64,000 nucleotides of DNA from contig NZ_JAQTLS010000002.1 in the NCBI RefSeq assembly GCF_028714775.1, positions 242,870-306,869 on the forward strand, in the 5' to 3' direction. Positions 18,389-27,785 of the stretch are shown here, piece after piece. The notes below the pieces were generated by a model. It was not told the DNA's origin and made no database searches. It was given only the letters and a program-made list of their open reading frames with translations. Position 1 is the first letter of the stretch; every line of letters begins with the position of its first letter. Source of the stretch: Thiothrix sp. (lineage in GTDB: Bacteria > Pseudomonadota > Gammaproteobacteria > Thiotrichales > Thiotrichaceae). The position numbers were made by a program, and so were the translations under genes.

Positions 18389-19228
18389 ATGGCTAGCGGC
18401 GAGCTTTATTTCACGAAAATGCACGGGATTGGCAATGACTTTGTGGTGCTGGATGGCATCAACCAGCAGGTCAATTTGAGTGGCGAACAAATCCGCCGGA
18501 TTGCCGACCGTCATTTCGGGGTCGGCTGCGACCAATTGCTGGTGGTGGAAGCTTACGAGGGGGACGATGCAGATTTCCGCTACCGGATTTTCAATGCTGA
18601 CGGCGGCGAGGTGGAACAGTGCGGGAATGGTGCGCGGTGTTTCGCCCGTTTCGTGTATGATCAAGGCTTGACGCAGAAGACCACGATCCCAGTAATGACC
18701 GCGAGTGGGCGCATTGTGCTGCAAATCGAGCCTAATGGGCAGGTGACAGTGAATATGGGTGTGCCGGAACTGGAGCCTGCACGTATTCCATTCATTTCCG
18801 AAAGCCGCCAAACGCTTTATAATCTGGACATTGAGGAGCAAAGGGTGTCATTTGCAGCGGTTTCGATGGGCAATCCCCATGCAGTGCTGCAAGTGGAGGA
18901 TGTGGACACAGCCCCGGTGGGAGTGCTGGGCGCACGTTTGGAGTCACACCCGGCTTTTCCTAAGCGGGTCAATGTGGGTTTTATGCAAGTGCTGGATCGC
19001 GGACACATCCGTTTGCGGGTGTTCGAGCGCGGCGCAGGCGAAACACTGGCTTGCGGTACGGGTGCTTGCGCTGCCGTGGTGGCGGGCTGTTTGCAAGGCT
19101 TGCTGGACGGGCAAGTGACAGTCGCGTTGCATGGCGGGCAATTGCAAATCCAGTGGCAAGGTGATGGGCAACCCGTGTGGATGACAGGCCCAGCAGAAAC
19201 GGTATTCAGGGGAACACTCAGCTTATGA
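18389..19228 (+). CDS. dapF: DapF, diaminopimelate epimerase
   Basis: Interconverts LL- and meso-diaminopimelate for lysine and peptidoglycan. The 279 aa protein carries both catalytic Cys, at 78 ([16 protein letters not shown]) and 222 ([16 protein letters not shown]), and the family start [17 protein letters not shown] choose ATG 18389 because upstream in-frame residues do not resemble the family. The stop overlaps the next start by 4 bp (ATGA), giving a dapF-DUF484-xerC operon as in other gammaproteobacteria. Confidence 0.96.
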   Translation: MASGELYFTKMHGIGNDFVVLDGINQQVNLSGEQIRRIADRHFGVGCDQLLVVEAYEGDDADFRYRIFNADGGEVEQCGNGARCFARFVYDQGLTQKTTIPVMTASGRIVLQIEPNGQVTVNMGVPELEPARIPFISESRQTLYNLDIEEQRVSFAAVSMGNPHAVLQVEDVDTAPVGVLGARLESHPAFPKRVNVGFMQVLDRGHIRLRVFERGAGETLACGTGACAAVVAGCLQGLLDGQVTVALHGGQLQIQWQGDGQPVWMTGPAETVFRGTLSL

Positions 19229-19944
19229 GCACACAAGACGCACAGGAAGATCAAGCTATCGGCGCAGCGCAGGTGGCGGCGTGGCTGTTGCAGCACCCGG
19301 ACTTTTTCCACGAGCATGAGGAATTGCTTGATCACTTGCGGATTCCCCATCCGCATACCGGCGCTGCGGTTTCCCTGTTAGAGCGTTTGGTGCAGCGCTT
19401 GCGTAGCCGTTGCCAAGAAGTTGAGCAGCGCCAGCACGACATGCTCAAAGCTGCCCGCGACAGTGAGCATGTGGTAAACCGTTTGCACCATCTGGCTTTG
19501 GAACTGATGAACTGTGACGGGTTGGATGCGGTAGTGGCAACTTGTAACGATATGTTACGTGGCGATTTCAAAGCCGATAATGTGGTGTTGCGCTTGATCG
19601 GGCATGGCAAGTCGCGTGATGGGCTGCATTTCATTGCCCCGGAAGACAAGGCGTTGAAACAACTGGCAACGCTGTTCCGTAAACGCCAACCCGTGTGCGG
19701 CAGGTTGCGCCCGCGCCAGCAGATTTTCTTGTTCGGTGAGGATGGCGCAGACATTAAATCGGCGGTGCTGATCCCGCTGTATGAAGCCCGTGAAATCGGT
19801 GTGCTGGCCTTGGGTAGCGCCAATGAAGCGCGTTTTTACCCCGGCATGGGCACGCTATTCATTTCCCAACTGGGTGATTTGGTGGCACGGGCGCTGGCAC
19901 GTCATTTGGAGCCACCGCTGCACACGGCGGAAGCAGGCATGTAA
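19225..19944 (+). CDS. DUF484 family protein
   Basis: Conserved gammaproteobacterial protein found between dapF and xerC; its biochemical role is not established. At 239 aa it has an N-terminal segment [19 protein letters not shown], a coiled-coil ([20 protein letters not shown]), and a GAF-like C-terminal domain ([20 protein letters not shown]). No signal peptide or membrane helix. The start overlaps dapF by 4 bp and the xerC start follows its stop by 2 bp, which favours coupled translation. Confidence 0.9.
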   Translation: MSTQDAQEDQAIGAAQVAAWLLQHPDFFHEHEELLDHLRIPHPHTGAAVSLLERLVQRLRSRCQEVEQRQHDMLKAARDSEHVVNRLHHLALELMNCDGLDAVVATCNDMLRGDFKADNVVLRLIGHGKSRDGLHFIAPEDKALKQLATLFRKRQPVCGRLRPRQQIFLFGEDGADIKSAVLIPLYEAREIGVLALGSANEARFYPGMGTLFISQLGDLVARALARHLEPPLHTAEAGM

Positions 19945-19946
19945 CG

Positions 19947-20858
19947 GTGAATGAAGCCACGGATAGCATCCTTTCACGTTACCACCACCATTTAGCCAGC
20001 GAAAAACGCTATTCCCCGCGCACGGTCAGCAGTTACGAGCACGATTTGCACGATTTCATCGCTTGGCTGGAAAAGCAAGCGACCCCCGCGCCTGAACCTG
20101 AATTAGCAACCGTGCAGACGTGGCAAGTCCGCCAGTGGATGAGCCAATTGCACCGCAAAGGGCTGTCGGGCAAAAGCCTGCAACGCAAACTCTCTTCCAT
20201 TCGCCGTTTTTACCGTTTCCTGTTGCGTGAAAACTTGGTTCCGCACAACCCAGTGGTAGATGTGCAATCGCCCAAGCAAGCCCGCAAGTTACCCGATACC
20301 TTGGATGCCGAAACGCTTGACCGTTTATTGGATATTGGTGCGGATGATATGTTGGCAATCCGTGACCGTGCTTTGATGGAATTGTTGTATTCCTCCGGTT
20401 TGCGCCTGTCGGAATTGGTGGGGTTGGATGTCAACGATCTGGACAAACGCCAGCAACAGGTGCGGGTAACGGGTAAGGGTAATAAGCAACGTTACGTCCC
20501 GGTCGGGCGGGTGGCTTTAGCTGCCTTACAGGAATGGTTATACCAGCGTGGCGCGATGGCGGCACATGGCGAAACGGCGCTGTTCGTGAGTATGCGCGGA
20601 ACCCGCTTGCACCCGCGCAGTGTGCAGTTCCGTATCAACCATTGGCGCTTGCAACAGGGCTTGGAACAGCACGTACACCCGCACAAATTACGCCATTCGT
20701 TTGCCAGCCACATGCTGGAATCATCGGGGGATTTACGCGCAGTGCAGGAAATGCTGGGCCATGCTGACATCAGCACTACCCAGATTTACACTCATTTGGA
20801 TTTCCAACATTTGGCAAGCGTGTACGACAAGGCGCACCCACGGGCACGCCGGAAGTAG
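19947..20858 (+). CDS. xerC: XerC, site-specific tyrosine recombinase
   Basis: With XerD it resolves chromosome dimers at dif during division. The 303 aa protein shows the full tyrosine-recombinase active site: Arg153 (SSGLRLSEL), Lys177, His246 and Arg249 (HKLRHSFASHM), His272 (GHADISTTQ) and Tyr281 (IYTHL). An N-terminal SAM-like DNA-binding domain precedes it. It starts with GTG, 2 bp after the DUF484 stop; the nearby ATG at 19951 is out of frame. I take it as XerC rather than XerD from the dapF-DUF484 context. Confidence 0.94.
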   Translation: MNEATDSILSRYHHHLASEKRYSPRTVSSYEHDLHDFIAWLEKQATPAPEPELATVQTWQVRQWMSQLHRKGLSGKSLQRKLSSIRRFYRFLLRENLVPHNPVVDVQSPKQARKLPDTLDAETLDRLLDIGADDMLAIRDRALMELLYSSGLRLSELVGLDVNDLDKRQQQVRVTGKGNKQRYVPVGRVALAALQEWLYQRGAMAAHGETALFVSMRGTRLHPRSVQFRINHWRLQQGLEQHVHPHKLRHSFASHMLESSGDLRAVQEMLGHADISTTQIYTHLDFQHLASVYDKAHPRARRK

Positions 20859-20860
20859 CT

Positions 20861-21469
20861 TTAGTCTTCCATAATCCAGATGGAATGGATGGTCGCAGAA
20901 GGTGAGGCAACCGCAGTGGTGGTTTCATTGTTGTTGTAGACGCCCGCAGAGCCGTCTTTGCCAATAACTTGAAACTCCATGCTAGGGGAGGCGTTCTTGA
21001 AAGTGGCAAATTCACGCGATTCGATTTCTGTGGATTGGATTTCGTTCAGGCCGCCGAGTTTGTCAGCGGCGCTTTGCAGGTTTTCGCCCACAGTTACGCC
21101 TTGTTCGGTAGTAAATTGTGGGCTGAATACGCGGATCAGCGAAACCGTGTGGTCCTCATTCAGCAGGACGCTCATCACGGCCTTGCCTTTCAACTCAATA
21201 TTCGTCCACTCAATGCCATCGCCGCCTTGTTCGGTTTTGGTGGTGGCATCCGGCAGTGCTGCCAGTACATCATCCAAGCTCATGCCAAGCTGGACTAGTC
21301 CTGCCGCATTGCTGGTGATGGCAAACTTGCTGCCAGCGTCCGGTGCTGTTTGCGTTGGGCTGGCGGATGCAGTTGGCTTGCCCGCATCTTTACCTGCGTC
21401 ATCGTTGCCGCACGCGCTGAGCAGCAATGTCAGCGAAATCAGGCTAATGGTTAAACTTTTTCGGAGCAT
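20861..21469 (-). CDS. Predicted lipoprotein, unknown function
   Basis: Not recognised. The first 20 residues form a lipoprotein signal ending in LLSACGNDD, followed by a Lys/Ser/Ala/Pro-rich linker (about 25-48) and a globular domain (about 50-200). The segment AAGLVQLGMSLDDVLAALPD resembles the opening of small periplasmic domains such as SmpA-like folds, and the end reads ATIHSIWIMED. It is convergent with xerC (2 bp gap) and the first of three exported-protein genes in a row when read from position 20861. Confidence 0.75.
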   Translation of the reverse strand: MLRKSLTISLISLTLLLSACGNDDAGKDAGKPTASASPTQTAPDAGSKFAITSNAAGLVQLGMSLDDVLAALPDATTKTEQGGDGIEWTNIELKGKAVMSVLLNEDHTVSLIRVFSPQFTTEQGVTVGENLQSAADKLGGLNEIQSTEIESREFATFKNASPSMEFQVIGKDGSAGVYNNNETTTAVASPSATIHSIWIMED

Positions 21470-21512
21470 TCGTCATCTTCCCTGAATTGTAAACAACAGC
21501 CGCCAAACTGTT

Positions 21513-21854
21513 TCAGGATGGGTTTTCAAAGAATACATAAGGCGTTGAGTAATCACTGACCTCAAAATAAACTTTCTTCTCACCTGAATCAACTACGCCG
21601 TTCAGGTTTGCGTCTAGTATACCGTAACCGTAGCGGTAAGGGCGTTCTTTGCTGCTGTCAGTGCCTAATGCAGTGGTCAGTTTGTCGATTTTGACGAAAC
21701 GCCGTACCAGTTTGTCACCGGCATAGACTTCCAGCACGCCATTGACGCCTGTCCAGTTGTTGATTTCGCGTCCGATTTTATTTTGGGTTTCTTGGGTACA
21801 AGCGCTCAGGCTCGCCAGCAGGGCAAGCGATAGCAACGGGTATGTCAGTTTCAT
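21513..21854 (-). CDS. Small predicted lipoprotein
   Basis: Unrecognised 113 aa protein with a lipoprotein signal (ALLASLSACTQET; lipid Cys about residue 19). The mature part is small; it contains DLNGVVDSGEKKVYFEV-like sequence (seen as DANLNGVVDSGEKKVYFE), which resembles an EF-hand-type Asp loop, but one loop is not proof of calcium binding. It lies 17 bp downstream of the ankyrin gene and 43 bp before the other lipoprotein gene, so the three may be co-transcribed. Confidence 0.72.
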   Translation of the reverse strand: MKLTYPLLSLALLASLSACTQETQNKIGREINNWTGVNGVLEVYAGDKLVRRFVKIDKLTTALGTDSSKERPYRYGYGILDANLNGVVDSGEKKVYFEVSDYSTPYVFFENPS

Positions 21855-21871
21855 GGTCGGTGTTTCCTCAA

Positions 21872-22600
21872 TTAGTAGCCAAGAATGCGGGCGGTACGTA
21901 AGTCACCCAAGTCCAGTGCCATTTGCACGGGGCTTTTGCCAGTGCCGTCGGTGGTCGCTTGGTTGGGGTTTAGCCCTTGCTGTTTCAGGTAGTTGGCAAT
22001 GTCGGCTTTGCCAAAGCGGGCGGCAGTATGCATCGCTGTCCAGCCTTTGGCGGTGGTGGCATTGATGTCAACGCCGCTTTTGTGCAGGTAAATGACTAGT
22101 GGTAAGGAGCCGAAGGCCGTAGCCGCATGGATTGCGGTTGCCCCGTTGTCATTGGTGGTGTTGGGGTTGGCTCCCTGCTGCAACATGCTGGCGACGGTTG
22201 CGCTGTCGCCATTTTTGGCAGCTAACCAAAACTGGGAGTCCTTTTCGGCTTGCGAGATTTGCGGTACGGCAGGGGCGGCTTCGGCGGCGGGTGCAGCAGG
22301 CGCAGCGGTTCCGTCAGCCGCAACCACAGGTGCGCCATTGGCGTCGGTGGCAGGTGCTGCCGTAGGGTCGGGCATATACGCGGGATCGGCAACGGCAGTA
22401 GGTGCAGCCGCCGCTGGGTCGACTGCAACCGCAGGATCGGTAGCTACAGGGTCAGCCACCGCAGGTGCAGCTACCGGAGCAGCCGCAGGTGGGGTAGTAG
22501 TAACGCCCAAAACATCGCTAGTGTCATCCGCCATCACGGAGAGGCTGGCTGAAAGGGTCAAAATGCCTGCCAACAGCAGGCTTGGGTATTTGGTGTGCAT
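21872..22600 (-). CDS. Exported ankyrin-repeat protein
   Basis: A 242 aa protein with a Sec signal peptide (residues 1-24, cleavage after VMA), a long Ala/Pro/Val/Asp-rich low-complexity stretch (about 28-115), and three to four ankyrin repeats at the C-terminus: AAKNGDSATVASMLQQGANP, TAIHAATAFGSLPLVIYLH and TAMHTAARFGKADIANYLK. Ankyrin domains bind other proteins; here the site of action should be the periplasm. The Ala-rich coding stretch produces a long false open frame on the plus strand. Target unknown. Confidence 0.82.
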   Translation of the reverse strand: MHTKYPSLLLAGILTLSASLSVMADDTSDVLGVTTTPPAAAPVAAPAVADPVATDPAVAVDPAAAAPTAVADPAYMPDPTAAPATDANGAPVVAADGTAAPAAPAAEAAPAVPQISQAEKDSQFWLAAKNGDSATVASMLQQGANPNTTNDNGATAIHAATAFGSLPLVIYLHKSGVDINATTAKGWTAMHTAARFGKADIANYLKQQGLNPNQATTDGTGKSPVQMALDLGDLRTARILGY

Positions 22601-22643
22601 GTCGGTTCTCTATGTTTATTGATTGCCCGCCATCTCCCACCTG

Positions 22644-23423
22644 TTATGAGAAATGGCAATGGTTAAAGAAGTGCCGCGCTGTCCGCCCGCTATAGCCACC
22701 ACGTTCCATGGCAAAGGTTTGGGCTTCCTCATGCAACAGCGCCATGTCTTGTACGCGCCCTTTGAATAGCTTGTCGACAATTTCCAGATAGGTTTCTTTG
22801 CCCATCAGTGGGAACGGTAACGACAGGCCAAAACGGTCGGCAAGCGAAACTTTACCTTCGGCACTAATGGCGAGCTGAAGTTCACTATCCGTGGGTATAG
22901 TGGTGTTTTCTTCGCCGGACATTTTTTCAGGCATGACCTGCTGGCAATTGGAGGTAGCGTAAATCAACACATTGGCTGGCGGCTTTTCCAGCGTGCCTTC
23001 CATGGTGTTTTTCAGCATCCGGTATTCGCCACGGCTTTCCTCAAAGGTCAGGTCGTCGCAGTAAATGATGAAACGGTTGTGGGAATCCATGATCTCATCG
23101 GTAATGTCGACCAACAGGTGCAGGTCATCCTTAGGGATTTGGATCATGCGCAAGCCGTAAGTATGGTAACGGGTCAGCACCGCCTTGATCAGCGACGATT
23201 TGCCCACGCCACGAGCGCCCCACAACAGGGTGTGGCTGGAGGGTTTTCCGCGCAGGAAGTTTTCAGTGTTGCGGAAAATGGCTTCTTTCTGTTCATCAAG
23301 GCCGAGCAGGGTGTCTGGGTTCACCAAATCGACATTGGTTATGGGTTTAAGGAAATGCCGGTTAGAGCGCCATACCGCTGCAATGGTGCTGCGCCAGTCA
23401 ATTGTTAGTTTGCCGAAAGCCAT
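22644..23423 (-). CDS. DUF815-type AAA ATPase
   Basis: A 259 aa cytoplasmic P-loop ATPase. Walker A is GARGVGKSS (about 69-77), Walker B is FIIYCDDLTFEE, and the later RFGLSLPFPLMGKETYLEIV is characteristic of the DUF815 family, which is widespread but functionally uncharacterised. It is the first gene after a 230 bp divergent intergenic region shared with the membrane protein at 23654; the ankyrin gene follows 43 bp downstream on the same strand. Confidence 0.82.
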   Translation of the reverse strand: MAFGKLTIDWRSTIAAVWRSNRHFLKPITNVDLVNPDTLLGLDEQKEAIFRNTENFLRGKPSSHTLLWGARGVGKSSLIKAVLTRYHTYGLRMIQIPKDDLHLLVDITDEIMDSHNRFIIYCDDLTFEESRGEYRMLKNTMEGTLEKPPANVLIYATSNCQQVMPEKMSGEENTTIPTDSELQLAISAEGKVSLADRFGLSLPFPLMGKETYLEIVDKLFKGRVQDMALLHEEAQTFAMERGGYSGRTARHFFNHCHFS

Positions 23424-23653
23424 CGTAACTCCCTTGGGTGATGTACCGCCAATATAGGTAATCCAACCGCTGAGTTTAGCTGTTTACGCAAGACTTTTCT
23501 GCTGCTTTCTGACCGTGGGGCTTTTTTTTGTTATAGGCTGATAGATAATCAAGGGGTATCTATTTGCGTGGGACTGTGGTAAACAAGCTTTTCGACTATT
23601 AGTAAAGCCTAATATTCCAATTGCGAAGGCAACCGCGAGGAGATTTTTATAGC

Positions 23654-25084
23654 ATGAAACCACAAAACGCACCCAGCGCCACGCCAGCGAAGAGCTTTAA
23701 GCTCTCGGCAATCAATATGCTGATTGCGGCTGTCATCCTCTTTTTGACGGCGGCAAATGGCATTTTTACCTATTCGGGAGCTTACCTGTATCTGGAAGAG
23801 CAAGTGTACGCCATCCTGTTTGCGGTGGCAGTCCAGTTTGCGATTGCGATTTCGCTGTTGGCGTTCCCGTTTGTACACGGGCTGGGCAAGATTTCGCTGA
23901 TCGTGGTGTATGCGGCGGCATTGCTGCTTTCCACCTTGAGCGCTTACACCTACATCTATAACAGCAGTTTGCCGGGGAAAAACACGGTCTACACCGTTGA
24001 TACTGGCATGAAGGCCACGATTACCACTACCTTGAGCGATGTGCAGTCGGCGGAACAGCAATTTTTGCGTGATTCCGAAGCGAAAGTGACAGAAACCAAA
24101 CGCTTGATGGATGAGGAAGGCCGCAGCGGTGGGCGTTCCGGTCTGGGGCCGGGTAAAGGCCCTGCCTATTACCGCAAAGTGGATGACTACGAACAGGCAC
24201 GTTCCCAATTGGCAGTGGCGCAGGATAATTTCAAGGTGCTGCGGGAACAATTAGGGGTAGTGAACCAAAAACTGGCAGCTTCCGGTGATGACGTGGTGCG
24301 CGACGGTTTGCTGGTGGAAATTTCCAAACTGCGTTCCTCCACAAATACGGAGACAAGCAAAGAAGCGCTGACCAGTATGATCAAACATGATCTGGGCAGC
24401 TTACAGAATCCGGTTGATCGGGCGATGGCAACCTTGCTGGAGCCGAAAACCTATTCCATCCAAGTGATCGTGGGCATCATTTGGGCGGGCGTGTTCGACT
24501 TGGTGGCGCTGTTCTTAGGGATTGTGCGTTATTACCTGCTCAGCCCCGGCAAGCCGTTTTTCCAAGCAATCTATGATGGGCTGCTGAATACCATGTTGTT
24601 CTTTATGCGCCTGTTCCACCTGCGTAAAGAGGCAGCGTTCCAGTTCAGCAAAGCACCGGGCTATCAGCAATACAAGCACGAAATTCCGCTCAATTCGCCA
24701 GAAATGCAGACTTTCGCCACCCGCTTGTTAGTCGGTAGCCAAATGGCTTCGGCGGATGACGAAGACCCGGCTGAACCGCTGCGTACCCTGATCGGTTTCA
24801 TCCAGCCACTGCATTTGGAAGGTGAGGAACAGCAAGTCGGCATCCCATTTGAAACCATCGAGGAAGAGCCGCGCCTGAAAACTTTGCTGGCGATGCTGAT
24901 CCAAAGCGGGGTGCTGATGTACCGCCGCGATGCCGATTGCTACGTGCTGAACCCGGCGGAAAGTATGACCCAGAAAGTCATGGTGTTCATCCGCATGGGG
25001 ATGCGCAACAGCCCGGACAGCTTGCTGGCTCCGGCGGCGTTTTTGCTGGGGCCGGATCAGCGTTACGCAGCGGCGTTGCCGTAA
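23654..25084 (+). CDS. Membrane protein with coiled coil, unknown function
   Basis: Not recognised. I choose ATG 23654 (476 aa) with GAGGAGA about 10 bp upstream; the longer frame begins at a TTG. Three membrane helices lie near the N-terminus (about 20-42, 47-70, 77-97), then a soluble helical segment (about 120-250, TTLSDVQSAEQQFLRDSEAK, rich in Lys/Glu), a fourth helix (about 270-295, VIVGIIWAGVFDLVALFLG) and a cytoplasmic tail of about 180 residues. Possible role in sensing or envelope structure is speculation. It is convergent with lipA (6 bp gap). Confidence 0.7.
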   Translation: MKPQNAPSATPAKSFKLSAINMLIAAVILFLTAANGIFTYSGAYLYLEEQVYAILFAVAVQFAIAISLLAFPFVHGLGKISLIVVYAAALLLSTLSAYTYIYNSSLPGKNTVYTVDTGMKATITTTLSDVQSAEQQFLRDSEAKVTETKRLMDEEGRSGGRSGLGPGKGPAYYRKVDDYEQARSQLAVAQDNFKVLREQLGVVNQKLAASGDDVVRDGLLVEISKLRSSTNTETSKEALTSMIKHDLGSLQNPVDRAMATLLEPKTYSIQVIVGIIWAGVFDLVALFLGIVRYYLLSPGKPFFQAIYDGLLNTMLFFMRLFHLRKEAAFQFSKAPGYQQYKHEIPLNSPEMQTFATRLLVGSQMASADDEDPAEPLRTLIGFIQPLHLEGEEQQVGIPFETIEEEPRLKTLLAMLIQSGVLMYRRDADCYVLNPAESMTQKVMVFIRMGMRNSPDSLLAPAAFLLGPDQRYAAALP

Positions 25085-25090
25085 GCCCGG

Positions 25091-26032
25091 TTACAGGACG
25101 GGTGCTGCCTGCTGGTCAGCATGGTACGACGAACGTACCATCGGCCCGCTAGCAACCTGTGCAAAGCCCATCGCCTTGCCGATTTCCGCCAACTCGGCAA
25201 ACTCATCCGGCGTCACAAAACGGTCAACCGGCAAATGGTGGCGGCTGGGTTGCAGGTATTGCCCGAGTGTCAGCATGTCGCAGTTGTGGGCGCGTAAGTC
25301 CTGCATGGTAGCGATCACTTCTTCCTTGGTTTCGCCCAAACCCAGCATCAGCCCGGATTTGGTGGGGACATGCGGGAAACGCTGCTTGAATTCGCGGATC
25401 AATTCCAGCGAATAGGCGTAATCCGCGCCGGGGCGTGATTGCTTGTACAGGCGCGGCACGGTTTCCATATTGTGGTTAAACACGTCTGGCAGCGCGGTGG
25501 CGAGGGTTTGCAAGGCAATTTCCATGCGTCCTCGAAAATCAGGGGTGAGGATTTCGATTTTCAGGTGTGGGCTAAGTTCGCGGGCTTTTTGGATGCACTT
25601 GACGAAATGTTCCGCCCCGCCGTCACGCAAATCATCGCGGTCAACCGAAGTGATGACAATGTAACGCAAGCCCATTGCCAAAATCGTGCTTGCCATGTTT
25701 TCTGGTTCATTTTCGTCCAGTGGCAACGGTTTTCCGTGGGAAACGTCGCAAAATGGGCAGCGACGTGTACAAATGTCACCCATGATCATGAAAGTCGCCG
25801 TGCCGTGGCTAAAGCATTCGCCCAAGTTAGGGCAAGCGGCTTCCTCGCATACGGTATGCAGTTTTTGCTCGCGCAGGATTGCTTTCAGGCGTTTCACTTC
25901 CGGCGTGGTGGGGGCTTTGGCCTTGATCCACGCGGGTTTGCGGCGGAATTCGGTAGTGGGTTCCACTTTGATGGGGATGCGGGCTACCTTGTCAGCGCCG
26001 CGCTCTTTGTGACCGGGTTCTTTGCGTTCCAT
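25091..26032 (-). CDS. lipA: LipA, lipoyl synthase
   Basis: Radical SAM enzyme that inserts two sulfurs into octanoyl groups of 2-oxoacid dehydrogenases and the glycine cleavage H protein. Both iron-sulfur sites are visible: the auxiliary cluster Cys in [12 protein letters not shown] and the radical SAM motif CTRRCPFC. The C-terminal [13 protein letters not shown] contains the conserved Arg-Ser-Ser-Tyr. At 313 aa it is of usual length. lipB is not adjacent, so octanoyl transfer is coded elsewhere. Confidence 0.96.
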   Translation of the reverse strand: MERKEPGHKERGADKVARIPIKVEPTTEFRRKPAWIKAKAPTTPEVKRLKAILREQKLHTVCEEAACPNLGECFSHGTATFMIMGDICTRRCPFCDVSHGKPLPLDENEPENMASTILAMGLRYIVITSVDRDDLRDGGAEHFVKCIQKARELSPHLKIEILTPDFRGRMEIALQTLATALPDVFNHNMETVPRLYKQSRPGADYAYSLELIREFKQRFPHVPTKSGLMLGLGETKEEVIATMQDLRAHNCDMLTLGQYLQPSRHHLPVDRFVTPDEFAELAEIGKAMGFAQVASGPMVRSSYHADQQAAPVL

Positions 26033-26108
26033 GATTTCTTGGCAGTCTCATTTGGCGGATTGTCGACACATTATAAGCGTAAATGCTTGTGTGTGCTTAA
26101 ACCCTGAT

Positions 26109-26137
26109 GCGCATATTGTTTAATTCGTGCGTATAAT
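26109..26137 (+). promoter_or_regulatory. Possible sigma-70 promoter for SPFH gene
   Basis: A perfect TATAAT lies at 26132-26137, 41 bp before the SPFH start codon. No good -35 at 17 bp spacing is evident (the sequence around 26109 is GCGCAT), so recognition may depend on the -10 region or on an activator. Confidence 0.35.
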
Positions 26138-26177
26138 CAATGCGTGTTGAGAGAAATCAGGCATTTGAGGATTTTGC

Positions 26178-27785
26178 ATGTTATCCGATTATTATATTTA
26201 CGTCTCAGCTTTCATCGTCGTACTCACCGCGCTGGCTTTCATGCTGCTGACCTCGTTTTACAAGCGGGCGCAAAAAGACACGGCTTACGTGCGCACGGGC
26301 ATGGGCGGCGAGAAGGTCATTGTGAGCAGTGGGGCATTCGTGTTGCCGGTGTTGCACAACATTACCCCCATCAACATGAAGACGTTTCGGATTGAAATTA
26401 CCCGCGAAAATGAACATGCCTTGCTGACCAAAGACCCGTTGCGGGTTGATGTCATGACGGTCTTTTTGGTGCGCGTTGGGCAGGAACCCAGTGCCATTTC
26501 TGTTGCCGCCGGGGCATTGGGGGAGAAGACCATGCACCCCGAAAGCGTGCAGGAATTGGTTGAAGCGCAATGCGTTGCGGCTTTGCGTTCGGCAGCGGCA
26601 GCCCTGACGTTAAATGAGTTGCACCAGAAACGCGCCGATTTTGAACGCAACGTGGAAGAGGCGCTAGGCCCAGAATTTGGCAAGAACGGCTTGGAACTGG
26701 TGTCGGCTTCGTTGACACGGCTCGACCAGACGGATAAAAGCTTTTTTGACCCGACCAATGCCTTCGATGCGGAAGGTTTGACCATGTTGGAGAAGATCAA
26801 ATCCAACAACGACAACATCCGCAACACCACGGCGCGTGATACCGAATTGGCGATCAAGAAAAAAGACTTGGAAACCCGCATCCAGAAGGAAAAGCTCGAT
26901 TACGAAGAAACGGTCATGCAGAACGACCGCAAGCGTCAAAAAGCCGAAAACGAAGCCGAAACCCAACGCAGAATCGAAGAAATCAATTTTGAAAAGGAAT
27001 TGTTGATCGAACGCGCCCAGCAAACGGTCAACATCCAGCAGGCACAGTTGGAGCGTGAAGTTTCCCAAGCGTGGATTGAAACCAACAAGGTCAAAGCCGA
27101 GTTCGAGAAGATTTCCGAAGAAATCCGCACCGCCCGCGAACGTGCCGAAGCCGAGCGCAGCCGTATTGTCGAGCTGATCAGTGCCGAGAAAGAAGCGCGT
27201 CGCCAAACCATCATTGCCACAGCCAATGCCGAAGTGGAAAAGCTCGCGGCAGGCGCGGCGAAAATCCGTTACGAGATCGAAGCGGCGGGCAAGCGTGCCT
27301 TGAATGAGGCTTCCAACCTGCTTTCCAACGAGCAGATTTCCATGCAGGTCAAGCTGGAAATCGTCAAGCAGTTGCCCAACATCATCCGCGAAAGTGTGCG
27401 CCCCATCGAGAACATCGAAGGCATCAAAATCATGCACATTGACGGGCTGAACAACGCGATGGGCGGTGGGCGTGGTGGCTCCGGGAATGGCGATTCCGGC
27501 TCAGGCAGCGGTAATGGCAGTGGCGGCAGCAGTCTGGCAGATCAAGTGGTGGATAGCGCTTTGCGTTACCGGGCGCAGGTTCCGCTGATTGAATCACTGC
27601 TGGGGGAAGTGGGGCTGAAAGGCCACTCCATCCACGACCTAACCAGCGGTTTGCGTGAGGAAATGCGCGGGGAAGGGAAGAAGCCTTCCGCTGATACGGA
27701 GAAAAAGCGTCCGCCAACGCCAGCGCAGGAACGTGAAGAACCAGAGCCGCAGGATGACGATGATGATTGGGAAGGGCGCGATTAG
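26178..27785 (+). CDS. Flotillin-like SPFH/band-7 membrane protein
   Basis: Scaffold protein of membrane microdomains. The 535 aa protein has one N-terminal membrane helix (about 5-27), an SPFH domain with the flotillin-type start (VRTGMGGEKVIVSSGAFVLP), then a long Glu/Lys/Arg coiled coil (about 215-390) typical of flotillins. The C-terminus is unusual: a Gly/Ser/Asn-rich spacer (about 424-455) and an acidic tail (EPEPQDDDDDWEGRD). It resembles YqiK-type proteins. No NfeD partner adjoins it. Its stop overlaps the convergent hflX stop by 4 bp. Confidence 0.87.
   Translation: MLSDYYIYVSAFIVVLTALAFMLLTSFYKRAQKDTAYVRTGMGGEKVIVSSGAFVLPVLHNITPINMKTFRIEITRENEHALLTKDPLRVDVMTVFLVRVGQEPSAISVAAGALGEKTMHPESVQELVEAQCVAALRSAAAALTLNELHQKRADFERNVEEALGPEFGKNGLELVSASLTRLDQTDKSFFDPTNAFDAEGLTMLEKIKSNNDNIRNTTARDTELAIKKKDLETRIQKEKLDYEETVMQNDRKRQKAENEAETQRRIEEINFEKELLIERAQQTVNIQQAQLEREVSQAWIETNKVKAEFEKISEEIRTARERAEAERSRIVELISAEKEARRQTIIATANAEVEKLAAGAAKIRYEIEAAGKRALNEASNLLSNEQISMQVKLEIVKQLPNIIRESVRPIENIEGIKIMHIDGLNNAMGGGRGGSGNGDSGSGSGNGSGGSSLADQVVDSALRYRAQVPLIESLLGEVGLKGHSIHDLTSGLREEMRGEGKKPSADTEKKRPPTPAQEREEPEPQDDDDDWEGRD

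Noticed and set aside
22092..22622. 176 aa plus-strand frame opposite the ankyrin gene
   Set aside because: Ala/Gly-rich product from the antisense of the low-complexity linker; the minus-strand gene has a signal peptide and ankyrin repeats.
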